Shown here: one piece after another, positions 8,701 to 16,044 of the stretch
Layout of the letters: each line of letters opens with the position of its first letter
How positions within the stretch are numbered: position 1 is the stretch's first letter
DNA from: Bacteroidota bacterium
GTDB taxonomy: Bacteria; Bacteroidota; Bacteroidia; Chitinophagales; Chitinophagaceae
Assembly: GCA_023387985.1 (NCBI GenBank)
Contig: JAEWHC010000001.1
Location: 1-64,000 of the forward strand
Direction: 5' to 3'
DNA length: 64,000 bases
Translations under genes and position numbers: made by a program
Notes under the pieces: model-generated
Databases searched by the model: none
Told to the model about the DNA's origin: nothing
What the model saw: the letters and a program-made list of their open reading frames with translations, nothing else

Positions 8701-9276
8701 GGTATTGTCGCGGCTTTTGATAATATTAAAAAATCGGCCAAACCGCAGGATGTATTTGTATTTTATTACGCGGGCCATGGCTACATTCATCCATCCAATA
8801 AAGAGTTTTACCTGGTGAGCAGTGATGTGGCCGATGGTGGGGAAAGCCTATTAAAGAATGGTGTTTCAGCTAAAGAACTTCAAACCTTTGCGGTGGACAT
8901 TCCTGCACAAAAACAACTCTTCATCATGGATGCCTGCCAAAGCGCCGGGGCGTTTGAAAAAATGTTGCAACACGATGGCGAGCAGCAGAAAGCACTGGCC
9001 GTTGTTTCAAGAAGTACAGGAACGCACTGGATGGCGGCCAGCGGCAGTACGGAAACAGCCAAAGAATTTGGCGAGCTCGGTCATGGTGTGTTTACCTATT
9101 CATTGCTGGAAGCTTTAAAAGGCAAGGCTTTAAACAATAAAATGATCACGGTGAACGGCTTAAAAAATTACCTGCAAACCATTGTTCCTGAGCTGGTGAA
9201 AAAATACGGCGGCAACAGCCAATACCCCGCCAGCTATGGCTTTGGAAATGATTTTCCCGTGGAAATTGTAAAATAA
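5740..9276 (+). CDS. Secreted WD40-like propeller / caspase (peptidase C14) protein B
   Basis: 1178 aa paralogue of the preceding gene, in the same probable operon (11-bp gap). Signal peptide 1-21. The N-terminal ~800 residues form a divergent WD40-like propeller, rich in Asn, Lys, Tyr and Ile and visibly more AT-rich than neighbouring genes, again ending in an AEDGRFDGN block. From about residue 820 it is co-linear with protein A: Ig-like segment, then the caspase domain with His1013 (YYAGHG) and Cys1066 (MDACQS), both intact. At DNA level 8329-8478 matches 4781-4930 with one mismatch in 150, while flanking parts carry many synonymous changes, as expected of gene conversion. The junction peptide TKRNLEVDNDVPSY resembles the STRNLTVEDDEP peptide of the papain-like protein. 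The propellers may bind different partners while sharing one protease module; that is inference. Confidence 0.9.
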   Translation: MKIRLITTFILLSLIYGKVFGQARNIIVPSAHDGKILKVLIDDQNKYFYTADEWKVIMWEFNTNKQLFTFPISNKSVTQNFGNDIHNLRDMHLSPNSDLIAFTTEANELKIFSTQTGILVRTIPGIMSDFIFSQDSKNIYDLVRGPEINGGSLSDGRMIRSIKIATGEIKDYWHLPELNIWGSFIRYFYPLSPGRVINFNEKGYQVLDIDNKKELLKVDMVNQMKNDYQYVEDFNRYSFNVYASPALFSFQGHKKNGGLGYTIWDIYNNKPYAFIANDRNVEMQSSFNKTNIFYSTKSNRYDKQDVIVISNNNKIVKQVKIIGVDEVKLGALSNKGNTIIYCGLNNKLYKYDLNKASKELISHTLPNIQFATVYRDGDFLSFAEKRNYYNKSEDNFYYNLSSAYLVDLNRMLTLKHDTLPVKTNADLNSLRINRDSFLLGYDEKGFSIYNTKTKKSTPFTLKGFSHSLGSEYSPFPGVPEIFESAKPSVIYATTYSNNMEGYNYIRYNVVSKQAQIIYSTGFLKGEDWANRANDNKNLSRTSDLMVVDRDNEILAAAEVQFNGTLRIIDMNNGKLLAKHPFSYKPADYKTQWGINNFPYYIYQVKKTANNTVRVLGVEKIFELDLSNSTFKEIEIATPEYIGDKRNIHMYGNNTIETVIATYETENGAVAETIYGQNKYKLAKITSPVVRIEFSKNDSILYTIHEDKTINTYNAITGKYYGTLYTFENSEDWVFLAEDGRFDGNENGMKRLYYLKNREVISIDKVFEKYFTPNLFTRLKNSEKFEPIPDMDFKPKPRARMVYAETKRNLEVDNDVPSYVNNSGIAEITVNATAPDDKVDEIRLFHNGKAVNLATRGLFVTDADGTDTKKYTINLLPGINTFRAIALNSQRTESEPDEIMVNYKKDGVSPTPPVPNEKDNKTKVDEIDRNATLHIVVVGINGYKGKINPLTYALPDATAFKAELEKDANSMVNNVKSYLITDDEASKAGIVAAFDNIKKSAKPQDVFVFYYAGHGYIHPSNKEFYLVSSDVADGGESLLKNGVSAKELQTFAVDIPAQKQLFIMDACQSAGAFEKMLQHDGEQQKALAVVSRSTGTHWMAASGSTETAKEFGELGHGVFTYSLLEALKGKALNNKMITVNGLKNYLQTIVPELVKKYGGNSQYPASYGFGNDFPVEIVK

Positions 9277-9404
9277 AACAGAAAGGATTTCAAGGTCCAT
9301 TTTATTCACCGCTCCATAATGTCAAATAGCTAAGGCTAGAGTTGAAAGCCGTTGCATTCTCATTAAAGCCAAGCTGCCTGAGCGCAAATATGCGGGATGA
9401 AACC

Positions 9405-9794
9405 TCAATCCTCTATCCCTTCCTGCAGTAGTTTTTTATCATAAATTTCGCGAAGATCATGGAGATCTTTTTCGGTGAGGCCGGGCAGTTCCATTTTCGC
9501 TACCGCGAGGGCTTCATCTATGGTGAGCACTTCGGGGAGTATGGGCGAAATGATGATTTCATTCATGGTCTTGTAATCGGCAATCGCTTCACTTTCCAGG
9601 TAAAGCGGCGCCGTCATGATGAAGGCCTGTGCCGCTGCCGGGGAATAGCCAAGTTCCTGGAGATATTGCCGGGTTTCATTTTCAAGCCTTTCAGCATCTG
9701 CTGCGTTGGCTTCCATCCAGCTTTTGATAAAGGGGTGCCGGATGTTTTGCGTAGAGGCAATTTCATTGGCCATTAACTGCGGAATGGTGTACAT
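9405..9794 (-). CDS. Conserved-looking small acidic protein of unknown function
   Basis: 129 aa, not recognised. No signal peptide or membrane segment. Predominantly helical, with many Glu, Ala and Leu; two halves can be read, an N-terminal one around SWMEANAADAERLENET and a C-terminal one around LPGLTEKDLHDLREIYDKK. ATG start (9792-9794) with an ordinary amino-acid composition, which favours a real gene over the antisense frame. It lies alone between the caspase gene (convergent, 128 bp) and peptide deformylase (same strand, 224 bp upstream), so context says little about its role. Confidence 0.65.
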   Translation of the reverse strand: MYTIPQLMANEIASTQNIRHPFIKSWMEANAADAERLENETRQYLQELGYSPAAAQAFIMTAPLYLESEAIADYKTMNEIIISPILPEVLTIDEALAVAKMELPGLTEKDLHDLREIYDKKLLQEGIED

Positions 9795-10018
9795 GATAAT
9801 CGTTTTAGAACATTAAGGTAAGGCATTTCCACGTATGGCGCGGGCCGGTCGTGTTGAATCCCCGTGTTCAAATGGCGGAAGACGGGTGGTTGCATGATAT
9901 TTGCCCGATCAGCTTAAGGTATTATTTCTGTTTCTTTCCAATCCCGGCTGCTTATTTCACTTTACCAGGCGACAGCAAAACACAACTGATCTGCAACCCC
10001 ACGAGGCTGCAACCAAGA

Positions 10019-10600
10019 TCAGTCTTTCGGATAACTCATCCTGTAATCCATCTTTATCCTGCCTTTGCTGATGTCGTTGAGTTTACCGCGGAGGAGTTTG
10101 CGTTTTAGTGGCGAGAGATAATCGATGAATAATTTTCCCTCAATGTGGTCGTATTCGTGCATAATGATCCGGGCAGTAAGGCCGGAGAATGTTTTTTCCT
10201 GCGGCTGCAGGTTGCTGTCCAGGTAACTGAGCCGGATATGGGAAGGCCGGTTTACGTCTTCGCGGATTTTGGGAATGCTCAGGCATCCTTCATTGTATGC
10301 CCATTCTTCACCACTGATTTCGAGAGCCTGCGCGTTGATAAATACTTCTTTTATACCTTCTTCACCGGGGTATTCCAATTTCTCCTCATCTTCCATGCCC
10401 TCAAAAATCTGGACACTATCCACCACGAACATGCGGATGGGTTTATTGATCTGTGGTGCCGCAAGCCCTACCCCGCTGCTGGCATACATGGTTTCCCACA
10501 TATCCAGGACCAGTTGTTCCAGGCCGGGGTATTCGGCATCAACAGGTTCAGCAACTTTCCGTAAAATATTCGCGCCATAGGCTACAATGGGATAAACCAT
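10019..10600 (-). CDS. def: Peptide deformylase
   Basis: 193 aa. Removes the formyl group from the N-terminal methionine of new proteins, using a bound metal. All three family motifs are present: GVGLAAPQ (43-50), EGCLS (104-108; metal ligand Cys106) and HEYDH (148-152; His148, Glu149, His152). The usual Gln before the HExDH is Met here. The frame is open further upstream to 10720, but the shorter start MVYPIVAYG at 10598-10600 is chosen because it matches the family N-terminus and because a perfect -7 box (TACCTTTG on the minus strand, 10625-10632) lies inside the longer version. Cytoplasmic. The methionyl-tRNA formyltransferase acting in the same formylation cycle is at 25440. Confidence 0.95.
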   Translation of the reverse strand: MVYPIVAYGANILRKVAEPVDAEYPGLEQLVLDMWETMYASSGVGLAAPQINKPIRMFVVDSVQIFEGMEDEEKLEYPGEEGIKEVFINAQALEISGEEWAYNEGCLSIPKIREDVNRPSHIRLSYLDSNLQPQEKTFSGLTARIIMHEYDHIEGKLFIDYLSPLKRKLLRGKLNDISKGRIKMDYRMSYPKD

Positions 10601-10624
10601 GGTCCAGTTTTTTTGAACAATTTG

Positions 10625-10632
10625 CAAAGGTA
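10625..10632 (-). promoter_or_regulatory. -7 box of the def promoter
   Basis: Reads TACCTTTG on the minus strand, a perfect match to TAnnTTTG, 25 nt before the def start codon. No clear -33 TTTG was found at 17-23 nt. Confidence 0.5.
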
Positions 10633-10879
10633 AATCGAATTCACGAATTAGAAGTCTGCGGCAGCTATGCGATGAATTCGGCAAGGCCAGCGTCTTGCGC
10701 GCTGAATGCTTCATGGCCAACGCGCAATGCCCATAAAAAGGGATTCAAATGCAGAAGAGTTAGCGACCCAGACCAGGGATCATGCAAACGTCTTTAATGC
10801 CACTGCATTGAGCGTCCATTCAAGAGCGAAATCAATATGCTTTCCGGAAACTCCCTCAAACTGCGTCAAACTAAAAAAA

Positions 10880-11851
10880 TCACCCTGCTATCCAGCTGAA
10901 ATGATGGGTACGTTCCGGTATGCGTGTGCGCTCGGCAATGCGGCGCAGCCTTTCGGGAAGTTTCATGATGTAATCGCGGCCTCTTTCGGCAGCGTCATTT
11001 AAATTGGCGATGGCATCAATCTTCCATTCTTTGATTAAATCTTCCATGATCTCGATATAGTCATACGTGGTATAGACGCCGAGGCGTTGGGCTACATCGG
11101 AAAAATGGGCGAAGGTTTCGCCGATGCCCATACCCGCTTCCCTAAGAAAATGCGCCGGCATCACGATTTTCTTTCGCATCATGTCTTCAAATGCGAGCAT
11201 CATTTCTGATGGGTCCACCTCGAAGATCCGGTTTACAAAGGCCTTGTACGCATTGGCATGCCGCATTTCGTCAGCGGCAATAACCCCACAAATCTTCGAC
11301 AACTGCAGGCTACCGGCTTTTTTGGCCAGCGTGGCGGTGCGGCGGTGCGACACATTGGTGGCGAGTTCCTGGAAGGAGGTGTAAACGAAATTGCGGTAAG
11401 GATCGCGGGTGGTACCGATATCGAATCCATCTGCAAGCAGGTAATGGGTGGAGATTTCCATAGCCCGCATGTTGATGCGCCCGGAGAGGTAGAGCAGTTT
11501 ATTGAGCAGGTCACCATGGCGGTTTTCTTCTGCCGTCCAGCTCCGGATCCATTTGGTCCAGCCTGTGGAAGCCTCCGGATCAATGGTATGCATAGACATC
11601 AGCCAGGATTCATAAGTCGGAAGCGCTTCTTCGGTTATGCAGTCTCCAACAAGTACTACCCAGTAATCATAAGACAATTCACTCAAGCTTTCGCGCAAAG
11701 CCCTGATCTCTTCATGGAAAGATTCCCGGGTACTGTCGGGCAACAAATCGCCGGGTTGCCAAAGCTCCTCAACGGGTTTAAGGTATTCACCAAGCGTGGT
11801 TTCAAGCTGGGCGCCAATAAATTTCATTACTTCCACTCGGGATCCGGTCAT
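10880..11851 (-). CDS. Acyl-ACP desaturase (soluble, di-iron)
   Basis: 323 aa. Soluble fatty-acid desaturase of the plant stearoyl-ACP type, introducing a double bond into an acyl chain carried on ACP with a di-iron centre and O2. Ligands are recognisable: EENRH (108-112) and DEMRH (194-198) are the two ExxH-type motifs, with further ligands near Glu74/75 (TEEALPTYE) and Glu162. No membrane segment. ATG start at 11849-11851; a second ATG lies eight codons in, but the longer form fits the usual N-terminal helix. Stands alone with 290 bp upstream. The electron donor is not encoded next to it; the ferredoxin at 58037 is one possibility, but nothing in the sequence shows it. Confidence 0.92.
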   Translation of the reverse strand: MTGSRVEVMKFIGAQLETTLGEYLKPVEELWQPGDLLPDSTRESFHEEIRALRESLSELSYDYWVVLVGDCITEEALPTYESWLMSMHTIDPEASTGWTKWIRSWTAEENRHGDLLNKLLYLSGRINMRAMEISTHYLLADGFDIGTTRDPYRNFVYTSFQELATNVSHRRTATLAKKAGSLQLSKICGVIAADEMRHANAYKAFVNRIFEVDPSEMMLAFEDMMRKKIVMPAHFLREAGMGIGETFAHFSDVAQRLGVYTTYDYIEIMEDLIKEWKIDAIANLNDAAERGRDYIMKLPERLRRIAERTRIPERTHHFSWIAG

Positions 11852-12141
11852 GATTGAGGTTGGGTTTTAAATTCGCTTACAATATATCAAACACCGGGCT
11901 AAACAATATTTAAAATTTTTTGATTAAATAATGTTATCATAAATAAGATAACTAAGGTGTTCGGTATATGGAGGAGAATTGGGGGAGTTGGGCAATCGGG
12001 CAATGCCGATCAAACCTGCCAATCCGGGGAAAATTGCCAAGCCATGGACCTTTCAATTTTCGGTGTTTCCTCCCTGCAAACCTCAATCGCAATCCCCTCC
12101 CCGCCCGTGCATTTACGGCACGCATTGGACCACCTGCCGGC

Positions 12142-12555
12142 TCATTTGCCCAACCACTCCTGCAGCATAATCGTCGCGGCCATTTTATCGAGCATGCCTT
12201 TTTCCTGCCTTTTCTTTTTTGAAATACCGCTGTCTACCAGCGCACGCCCCGCCATTTTGCTGGTAAACGATTCATCCATGGTCTCGATGGGAATTGCCGG
12301 ATAACGTTTAATAAAAAGCCGGATAAATTCTTTTACAAGCGGTGTGGCATGGGTATCGGTGCCATCAAGACTGTAGGGCATGCCGATCAACACCCGCTCA
12401 ACTTCCTCCTGCTGAAAATAAGCTTTCAGGTAATCCCACAGCTTGTGGGTTTCTACGGTTTCGAGGCTTGACGCGATAATTTTTAAAGGATCGGTCACGG
12501 CAAGGCCGCAGCGTTTTTTCCCGTAGTCGATGGCGAGGATCCTGGACAAATGCAT
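12142..12555 (-). CDS. ruvX: Putative Holliday junction resolvase / pre-16S rRNA nuclease, RuvX/YqgF family
   Basis: 137 aa, typical length for the family, with an RNase H-like fold. N-terminal ILAIDYGKKRCGLAVTD holds the first acidic residue of the active site; ERVLIGMPYSLDG and DESFTSKMA carry the other conserved blocks. YqgF proteins are implicated in 16S rRNA 5' maturation and were proposed as Holliday junction resolvases; which applies here cannot be told. A perfect -7 box TACATTTG (minus strand, 12573-12580) lies 17 nt before the ATG, so it probably has its own promoter. Confidence 0.93.
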   Translation of the reverse strand: MHLSRILAIDYGKKRCGLAVTDPLKIIASSLETVETHKLWDYLKAYFQQEEVERVLIGMPYSLDGTDTHATPLVKEFIRLFIKRYPAIPIETMDESFTSKMAGRALVDSGISKKKRQEKGMLDKMAATIMLQEWLGK

Positions 12556-12572
12556 TGATTTTTTGACAGGAA

Positions 12573-12580
12573 CAAATGTA
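12573..12580 (-). promoter_or_regulatory. -7 box of the ruvX promoter
   Basis: TACATTTG on the minus strand, a perfect TAnnTTTG match, 17 nt upstream of the start codon. Confidence 0.45.
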
Positions 12581-12643
12581 GGGATTTTGAACGGCCGGAC
12601 TGGCGGACGCTGAATTTCGAAACGTTCCCTGGATGAACTTTAA

Positions 12644-13582
12644 TCAGTTCACCATCAGGTCGGCGATCACAAAAACCGCGAACACCACGCTTGCAATGCC
12701 ATTTGCTGTCATGAAAGCAAGATTTACCCGCCGCAGGTCATTGGGCTTTACAATACTGTGCTGGTAAATGAGCATGACGCAGAAAATGGCCACAGCAACC
12801 CAGTAAAGCCAACCGAATTGTCCGAATATACCGGCGGCAATTACACAGGCTCCTGATAACAAATGCAGCACCTCGCTGATGCGCAGCGCTTTCGCGGTGC
12901 CGACGGCCACCGGAATGCTGTACAATTGCTGACTGCGGTCGAAAGCCTCATCTTGCAGGGCATAAATGATATCGAAACCACTTACCCAAAACAACACGGC
13001 AAACGAAAAAAAGAGGGGCAGCAGATGAAAAACGCCGGTTACCGCGATATAGGCTCCGATTGGCGCAAGACTGAGCCCAAGACCCAGAACAAGATGGCAA
13101 AGCGGCGTAAAGCGCTTGGTATAACTGTAAAACAGGATCACAAACAAGGCTACCGGGCTCAGAAAAAAGCAAATCTTATTGATGAAAAATGTAGCGATCA
13201 CAAACACACTGCAATTCAGCATGGTAAATAAAAGCGCACTGTTGGCCGAAATGATGCCGGCAGGAATTTCACGGATGGCCGTCCGCGGGTTTTGACTATC
13301 GAAATGGCGGTCGAGGTAACGGTTAAAAGCCATGGCTGCGCTGCGTGCAGTGACCATACAGGCCATCACCAACAGGAATTTGACCCATAAAGGGCTGTCA
13401 ACAAAAACCGCCCGGTTGTGATCCAATATAAAGTCTTGAGTAATTCTATCATTGGAAAAAGATGAAAACCAATTTTTTATGGGATCTCTTGCTGCCAGGA
13501 AAAACCCGATAAGGGCGAAAGGCATGGCAAAAATGGTATGGGAAAACTTAACCAGTGAAAGGTAATTCTTAACCGTCTTCAT
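12644..13582 (-). CDS. UbiA-family prenyltransferase, probably menaquinone pathway (MqnP-like)
   Basis: 312 aa integral membrane protein with eight or nine hydrophobic segments. Attaches a polyprenyl chain to an aromatic acid. Both Asp-rich substrate motifs of UbiA enzymes are present: NRYLDRHFDSQNPRT (~90-105) and DIIYALQDEAFDRSQ (~205-220). Bacteroidota generally use menaquinone and have no ubiquinone, so a 4-hydroxybenzoate-type UbiA here is more plausibly the MqnP step of the futalosine route; this is inference, as no other menaquinone gene lies in the window. Its ATG overlaps the stop of the methyltransferase gene by four bases (ATGA), so the two are translationally coupled. Confidence 0.88.
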   Translation of the reverse strand: MKTVKNYLSLVKFSHTIFAMPFALIGFFLAARDPIKNWFSSFSNDRITQDFILDHNRAVFVDSPLWVKFLLVMACMVTARSAAMAFNRYLDRHFDSQNPRTAIREIPAGIISANSALLFTMLNCSVFVIATFFINKICFFLSPVALFVILFYSYTKRFTPLCHLVLGLGLSLAPIGAYIAVTGVFHLLPLFFSFAVLFWVSGFDIIYALQDEAFDRSQQLYSIPVAVGTAKALRISEVLHLLSGACVIAAGIFGQFGWLYWVAVAIFCVMLIYQHSIVKPNDLRRVNLAFMTANGIASVVFAVFVIADLMVN

Positions 13583-14142
13583 TGCGCACCTCGATCTTCT
13601 TTAAAAAAAATTTCCGCAAATTTATACAATACAATACCGGCAGCAACTGAAATATTCAATGAATGTTTCATACCCATTTGGGGAATCTCAACCGACCGGT
13701 CCGCCGCGTTCAGGAAAGCGTCTCCTACTCCGCTCACTTCATTTCCAAAAACAAGGGCCAGGGGTTCTTTGGCATCCCATTCCATTTGGGTGAGGGGCAG
13801 GCTGTTGGTGGTTTGTTCTACCGCGTAAATCCGGTAGCCCCCTTCTTTTAAAAACGCGATGGCCTCTTCCGGCCGGGTGAAATGCTGCCAGGCCACTGTT
13901 TCGGTGGCGCCAAGAGCGGTTTTGTGTATATCGCGATGTGGCGGTTGGGGGGTAAATCCGCAAAGCAATATGCGCTCCACCAGGAAGGCGTCGGCCGTAC
14001 GGAAAACGCTGCCGACATTGTGCATGCTGCGGATATCGTCGAGCACCACGGTGATGGGGATCTTTGCGGTTTGCTTAAATTCATCAACCGTTAACCTGCC
14101 AAGCTCTTCCATACTCAGTTTACGTATCGCTTTTGCTTCCAT
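13579..14142 (-). CDS. TrmH/SpoU-family RNA 2'-O-methyltransferase
   Basis: 187 aa. SPOUT-fold enzyme methylating a ribose in tRNA or rRNA with S-adenosylmethionine. Visible motifs: ITVVLDDIRSMHNVGSVFR (motif 1 with the N-x-G-S-x-x-R core), LALVFGNEVSGVGDAF (motif 2, GNExxGV) and IPQMGMKHSLNISVAAGI (motif 3, SLNVSxAxxI). Target RNA cannot be told. Start chosen at MEAKAIRKLS; the frame is open 22 codons further up. With this start it overlaps the end of the GH13 gene by 23 bp and shares an ATGA overlap with the prenyltransferase, so GH13, methyltransferase and prenyltransferase look co-transcribed despite unrelated roles. Confidence 0.92.
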   Translation of the reverse strand: MEAKAIRKLSMEELGRLTVDEFKQTAKIPITVVLDDIRSMHNVGSVFRTADAFLVERILLCGFTPQPPHRDIHKTALGATETVAWQHFTRPEEAIAFLKEGGYRIYAVEQTTNSLPLTQMEWDAKEPLALVFGNEVSGVGDAFLNAADRSVEIPQMGMKHSLNISVAAGIVLYKFAEIFFKEDRGAQ

Positions 14143-15427
14143 CTTCGCTATTTTTCGCCAGGATAAGGTAGCCGTTAGCCGGAATTTCCAGGAACTTGCT
14201 GGCCCCAATATTCACTTTTCCGCCGGTAAATACCCGCTCGTATTCGCCCTCCCTTGCAGATTCGCCAGCCCTGAAGGGAAAGGCATTGCTGCCGAAATTC
14301 ACGACTACGAGAATTTCCTGCCCTTCTACTTCACGGTGAAAAGCAAAGCCATAAACCGAGCCGGTAGGAATTCTGCGGGTAATTCCTTCAGCGAGCAATC
14401 CGCCGGCTGCTTTATTTCTCCTGCGCAACTGCATCAGTTTGCCATAGAATGCTTCCATTTCCAGCGGCTGCGACCAATCCAGTTCGTCTTTTTCAAAAAA
14501 CAATAACCTCCTCAGGTTGGGCATTTCCTGGCCGGTGTACAGTAAAAAAAGACCGGGCCAGGTTGCAGCCAGAACAGCTAACGGTAAGGCATTTAAGCCA
14601 TATTTCTCATACTCGGTTCCGTTCCAGCTGTTTTCATCGTGGTTGGCTGTGAAAAACAATTTCCACCCATTTGCCGGCAAATACATTTCGTATTCATAGT
14701 AGATCTTATCCAGTACGGTGGTTGCCAGTTTATCCTTTACCATATTTTCGGTAATGTGCATCCATTCCCAGGCATAAGAAGCGTCAAAAACTTCATGGTA
14801 CAGCACATTGTCCGTTTCGGCCAGCCAGAACAGTGGTTTCAGGGCATCAAGCCGGGTGCGTGTTTCCTGCCAGAAATCGAGGGGAACAAGATGGGCCATG
14901 TCACAACGAAAACCATCGATATCGCATTCATCAATCCAGTACTGCATGCTTTCCACCATCAGCTCCCGCATTTCCCTGTTGCTGAAATCCAGGTCAGCCA
15001 CATCATCCCAGCCATGCATTTCCATAAACCCGCCTTTGGAATCGCGCAGGTAAAATTCAGGATGTGTTTCCATCCAGTCGTGGCCATAACCTGTATGGTT
15101 GGCCACCCAGTCCAGGATCACTTTCATGCCGAGATCGTGCGCCAGCTGTACCACCTTTTTAAAATCACTTAGGCTGCCAAATTCGGGATTCACTTGCACG
15201 TAACTGCTGCAGGCATAATAACTGCCGATTGTTCCTTTCCGGTTGGGTACACCAATGGGGGTTATGGGCATAAACCACAACACATCCACACCCATTTTTG
15301 CCAGGCGCGGAAGATGAGGGGCAAAAGCCCGGAGACTGCCTTCCGGGGTATATTGGCGGACGTTTACTTCATAAATAGATGCACGTTTACACCAGGGTAC
15401 AGGAGTAAACGGGTTGGTTAAAGCCAT
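14120..15427 (-). CDS. Cytoplasmic GH13 alpha-amylase family enzyme
   Basis: 435 aa. (beta/alpha)8 glycoside hydrolase with the GH13 signatures in order: DWVANHTG (~106-113), GFRCDMAH with nucleophile Asp176, WLAETDN with acid/base Glu204, and ANHDEN with transition-state Asp264. No signal peptide, so it should act on intracellular alpha-glucans such as maltodextrin or glycogen, consistent with the glycogen genes at 32205-34955. Start placed at ATG 15425-15427 (MALTNPF); a TTG two codons earlier is less likely. Exact specificity (alpha-amylase, maltogenic, trehalose-type) is not readable. Confidence 0.9.
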   Translation of the reverse strand: MALTNPFTPVPWCKRASIYEVNVRQYTPEGSLRAFAPHLPRLAKMGVDVLWFMPITPIGVPNRKGTIGSYYACSSYVQVNPEFGSLSDFKKVVQLAHDLGMKVILDWVANHTGYGHDWMETHPEFYLRDSKGGFMEMHGWDDVADLDFSNREMRELMVESMQYWIDECDIDGFRCDMAHLVPLDFWQETRTRLDALKPLFWLAETDNVLYHEVFDASYAWEWMHITENMVKDKLATTVLDKIYYEYEMYLPANGWKLFFTANHDENSWNGTEYEKYGLNALPLAVLAATWPGLFLLYTGQEMPNLRRLLFFEKDELDWSQPLEMEAFYGKLMQLRRRNKAAGGLLAEGITRRIPTGSVYGFAFHREVEGQEILVVVNFGSNAFPFRAGESAREGEYERVFTGGKVNIGASKFLEIPANGYLILAKNSEDGSKSDT

Positions 15428-15497
15428 CTGCAAAGAAAATTGAAAAAGCGCTGAAAGAAAAAATGCTTCTTTAATTTATGAAGTGTTTATTTGCGCC

Positions 15498-15989
15498 ATG
15501 AGTGTGAAAAAGCCGGATGTGGTGATGTACACCGATGGAGCAAGCCGCGGCAATCCCGGTCCCGGAGGTTACGGTGTTATCCTGTTTGCCGGCGACTTAC
15601 GAAAAGAGCTGAGCGGAGGTTTCCGGCGTACCACCAATAACCGCATGGAATTGCTCGCGGTAATTACCGGCCTGGAGGCGTTGAAAAAAAAAGGCCTTAG
15701 TGTGTGGATCTATAGCGACAGCAAATATGTAGTGCAGGCCGTGAATGATCGTTGGCTCGACAAATGGATCTCCACACAGTTTAAGGGCGGCAAAAAAAAT
15801 AAAGACCTCTGGATACGTTTTCATCACCTTCGGCAGCAATTCAATATAAAAATGATCTGGGTTCGCGGGCATGCCGAAAACCCCCACAACAACCGTTGCG
15901 ATGAGCTGGCCACGGCTGCCGCCGACAGGCCAGGCCTTCCGGCAGACCTGGTATTTGAACAGGAAGAAGCGCAGAATTCCCTGTTATAA
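15498..15989 (+). CDS. rnhA: Ribonuclease HI
   Basis: 163 aa. Cuts the RNA strand of RNA:DNA hybrids, using two metal ions. The four carboxylates are all in place: Asp13 (YTDGASRGNPGPGGYG), Glu51 (NNRMELLAV), Asp74 (IYSDSKYV) and Asp135 (NNRCDELA); His125 in VRGHAENPHNNR also matches. The frame is open five codons upstream with a GTG, but the ATG at 15498 fits the family. Cytoplasmic. It diverges from the GH13 gene across a 70-bp gap and is followed 55 bp later by the DUF1080 gene. Confidence 0.96.
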   Translation: MSVKKPDVVMYTDGASRGNPGPGGYGVILFAGDLRKELSGGFRRTTNNRMELLAVITGLEALKKKGLSVWIYSDSKYVVQAVNDRWLDKWISTQFKGGKKNKDLWIRFHHLRQQFNIKMIWVRGHAENPHNNRCDELATAAADRPGLPADLVFEQEEAQNSLL

Positions 15990-16044
15990 TTTATCCTGCC
16001 GGCGGAAAATTGTTTGTAACTTCAACCCTTCAAATGGCTCGCGT

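Noticed and set aside
764..9276. Cytoplasmic phage-defence caspase system
   Set aside because: All three proteins have signal peptides and no sensor NTPase, cyclase, gasdermin or CRISPR gene adjoins them; kept only as an open possibility.
10145..10797. Plus-strand open frames of 103-139 aa over def
   Set aside because: Antisense to a clear peptide deformylase; composition typical of shadow frames.
15871..16044. 58-residue N-terminal extension of the DUF1080 protein
   Set aside because: Overlaps rnhA and would bury the signal peptide; ATG at 16045 is directly followed by a good signal peptide.
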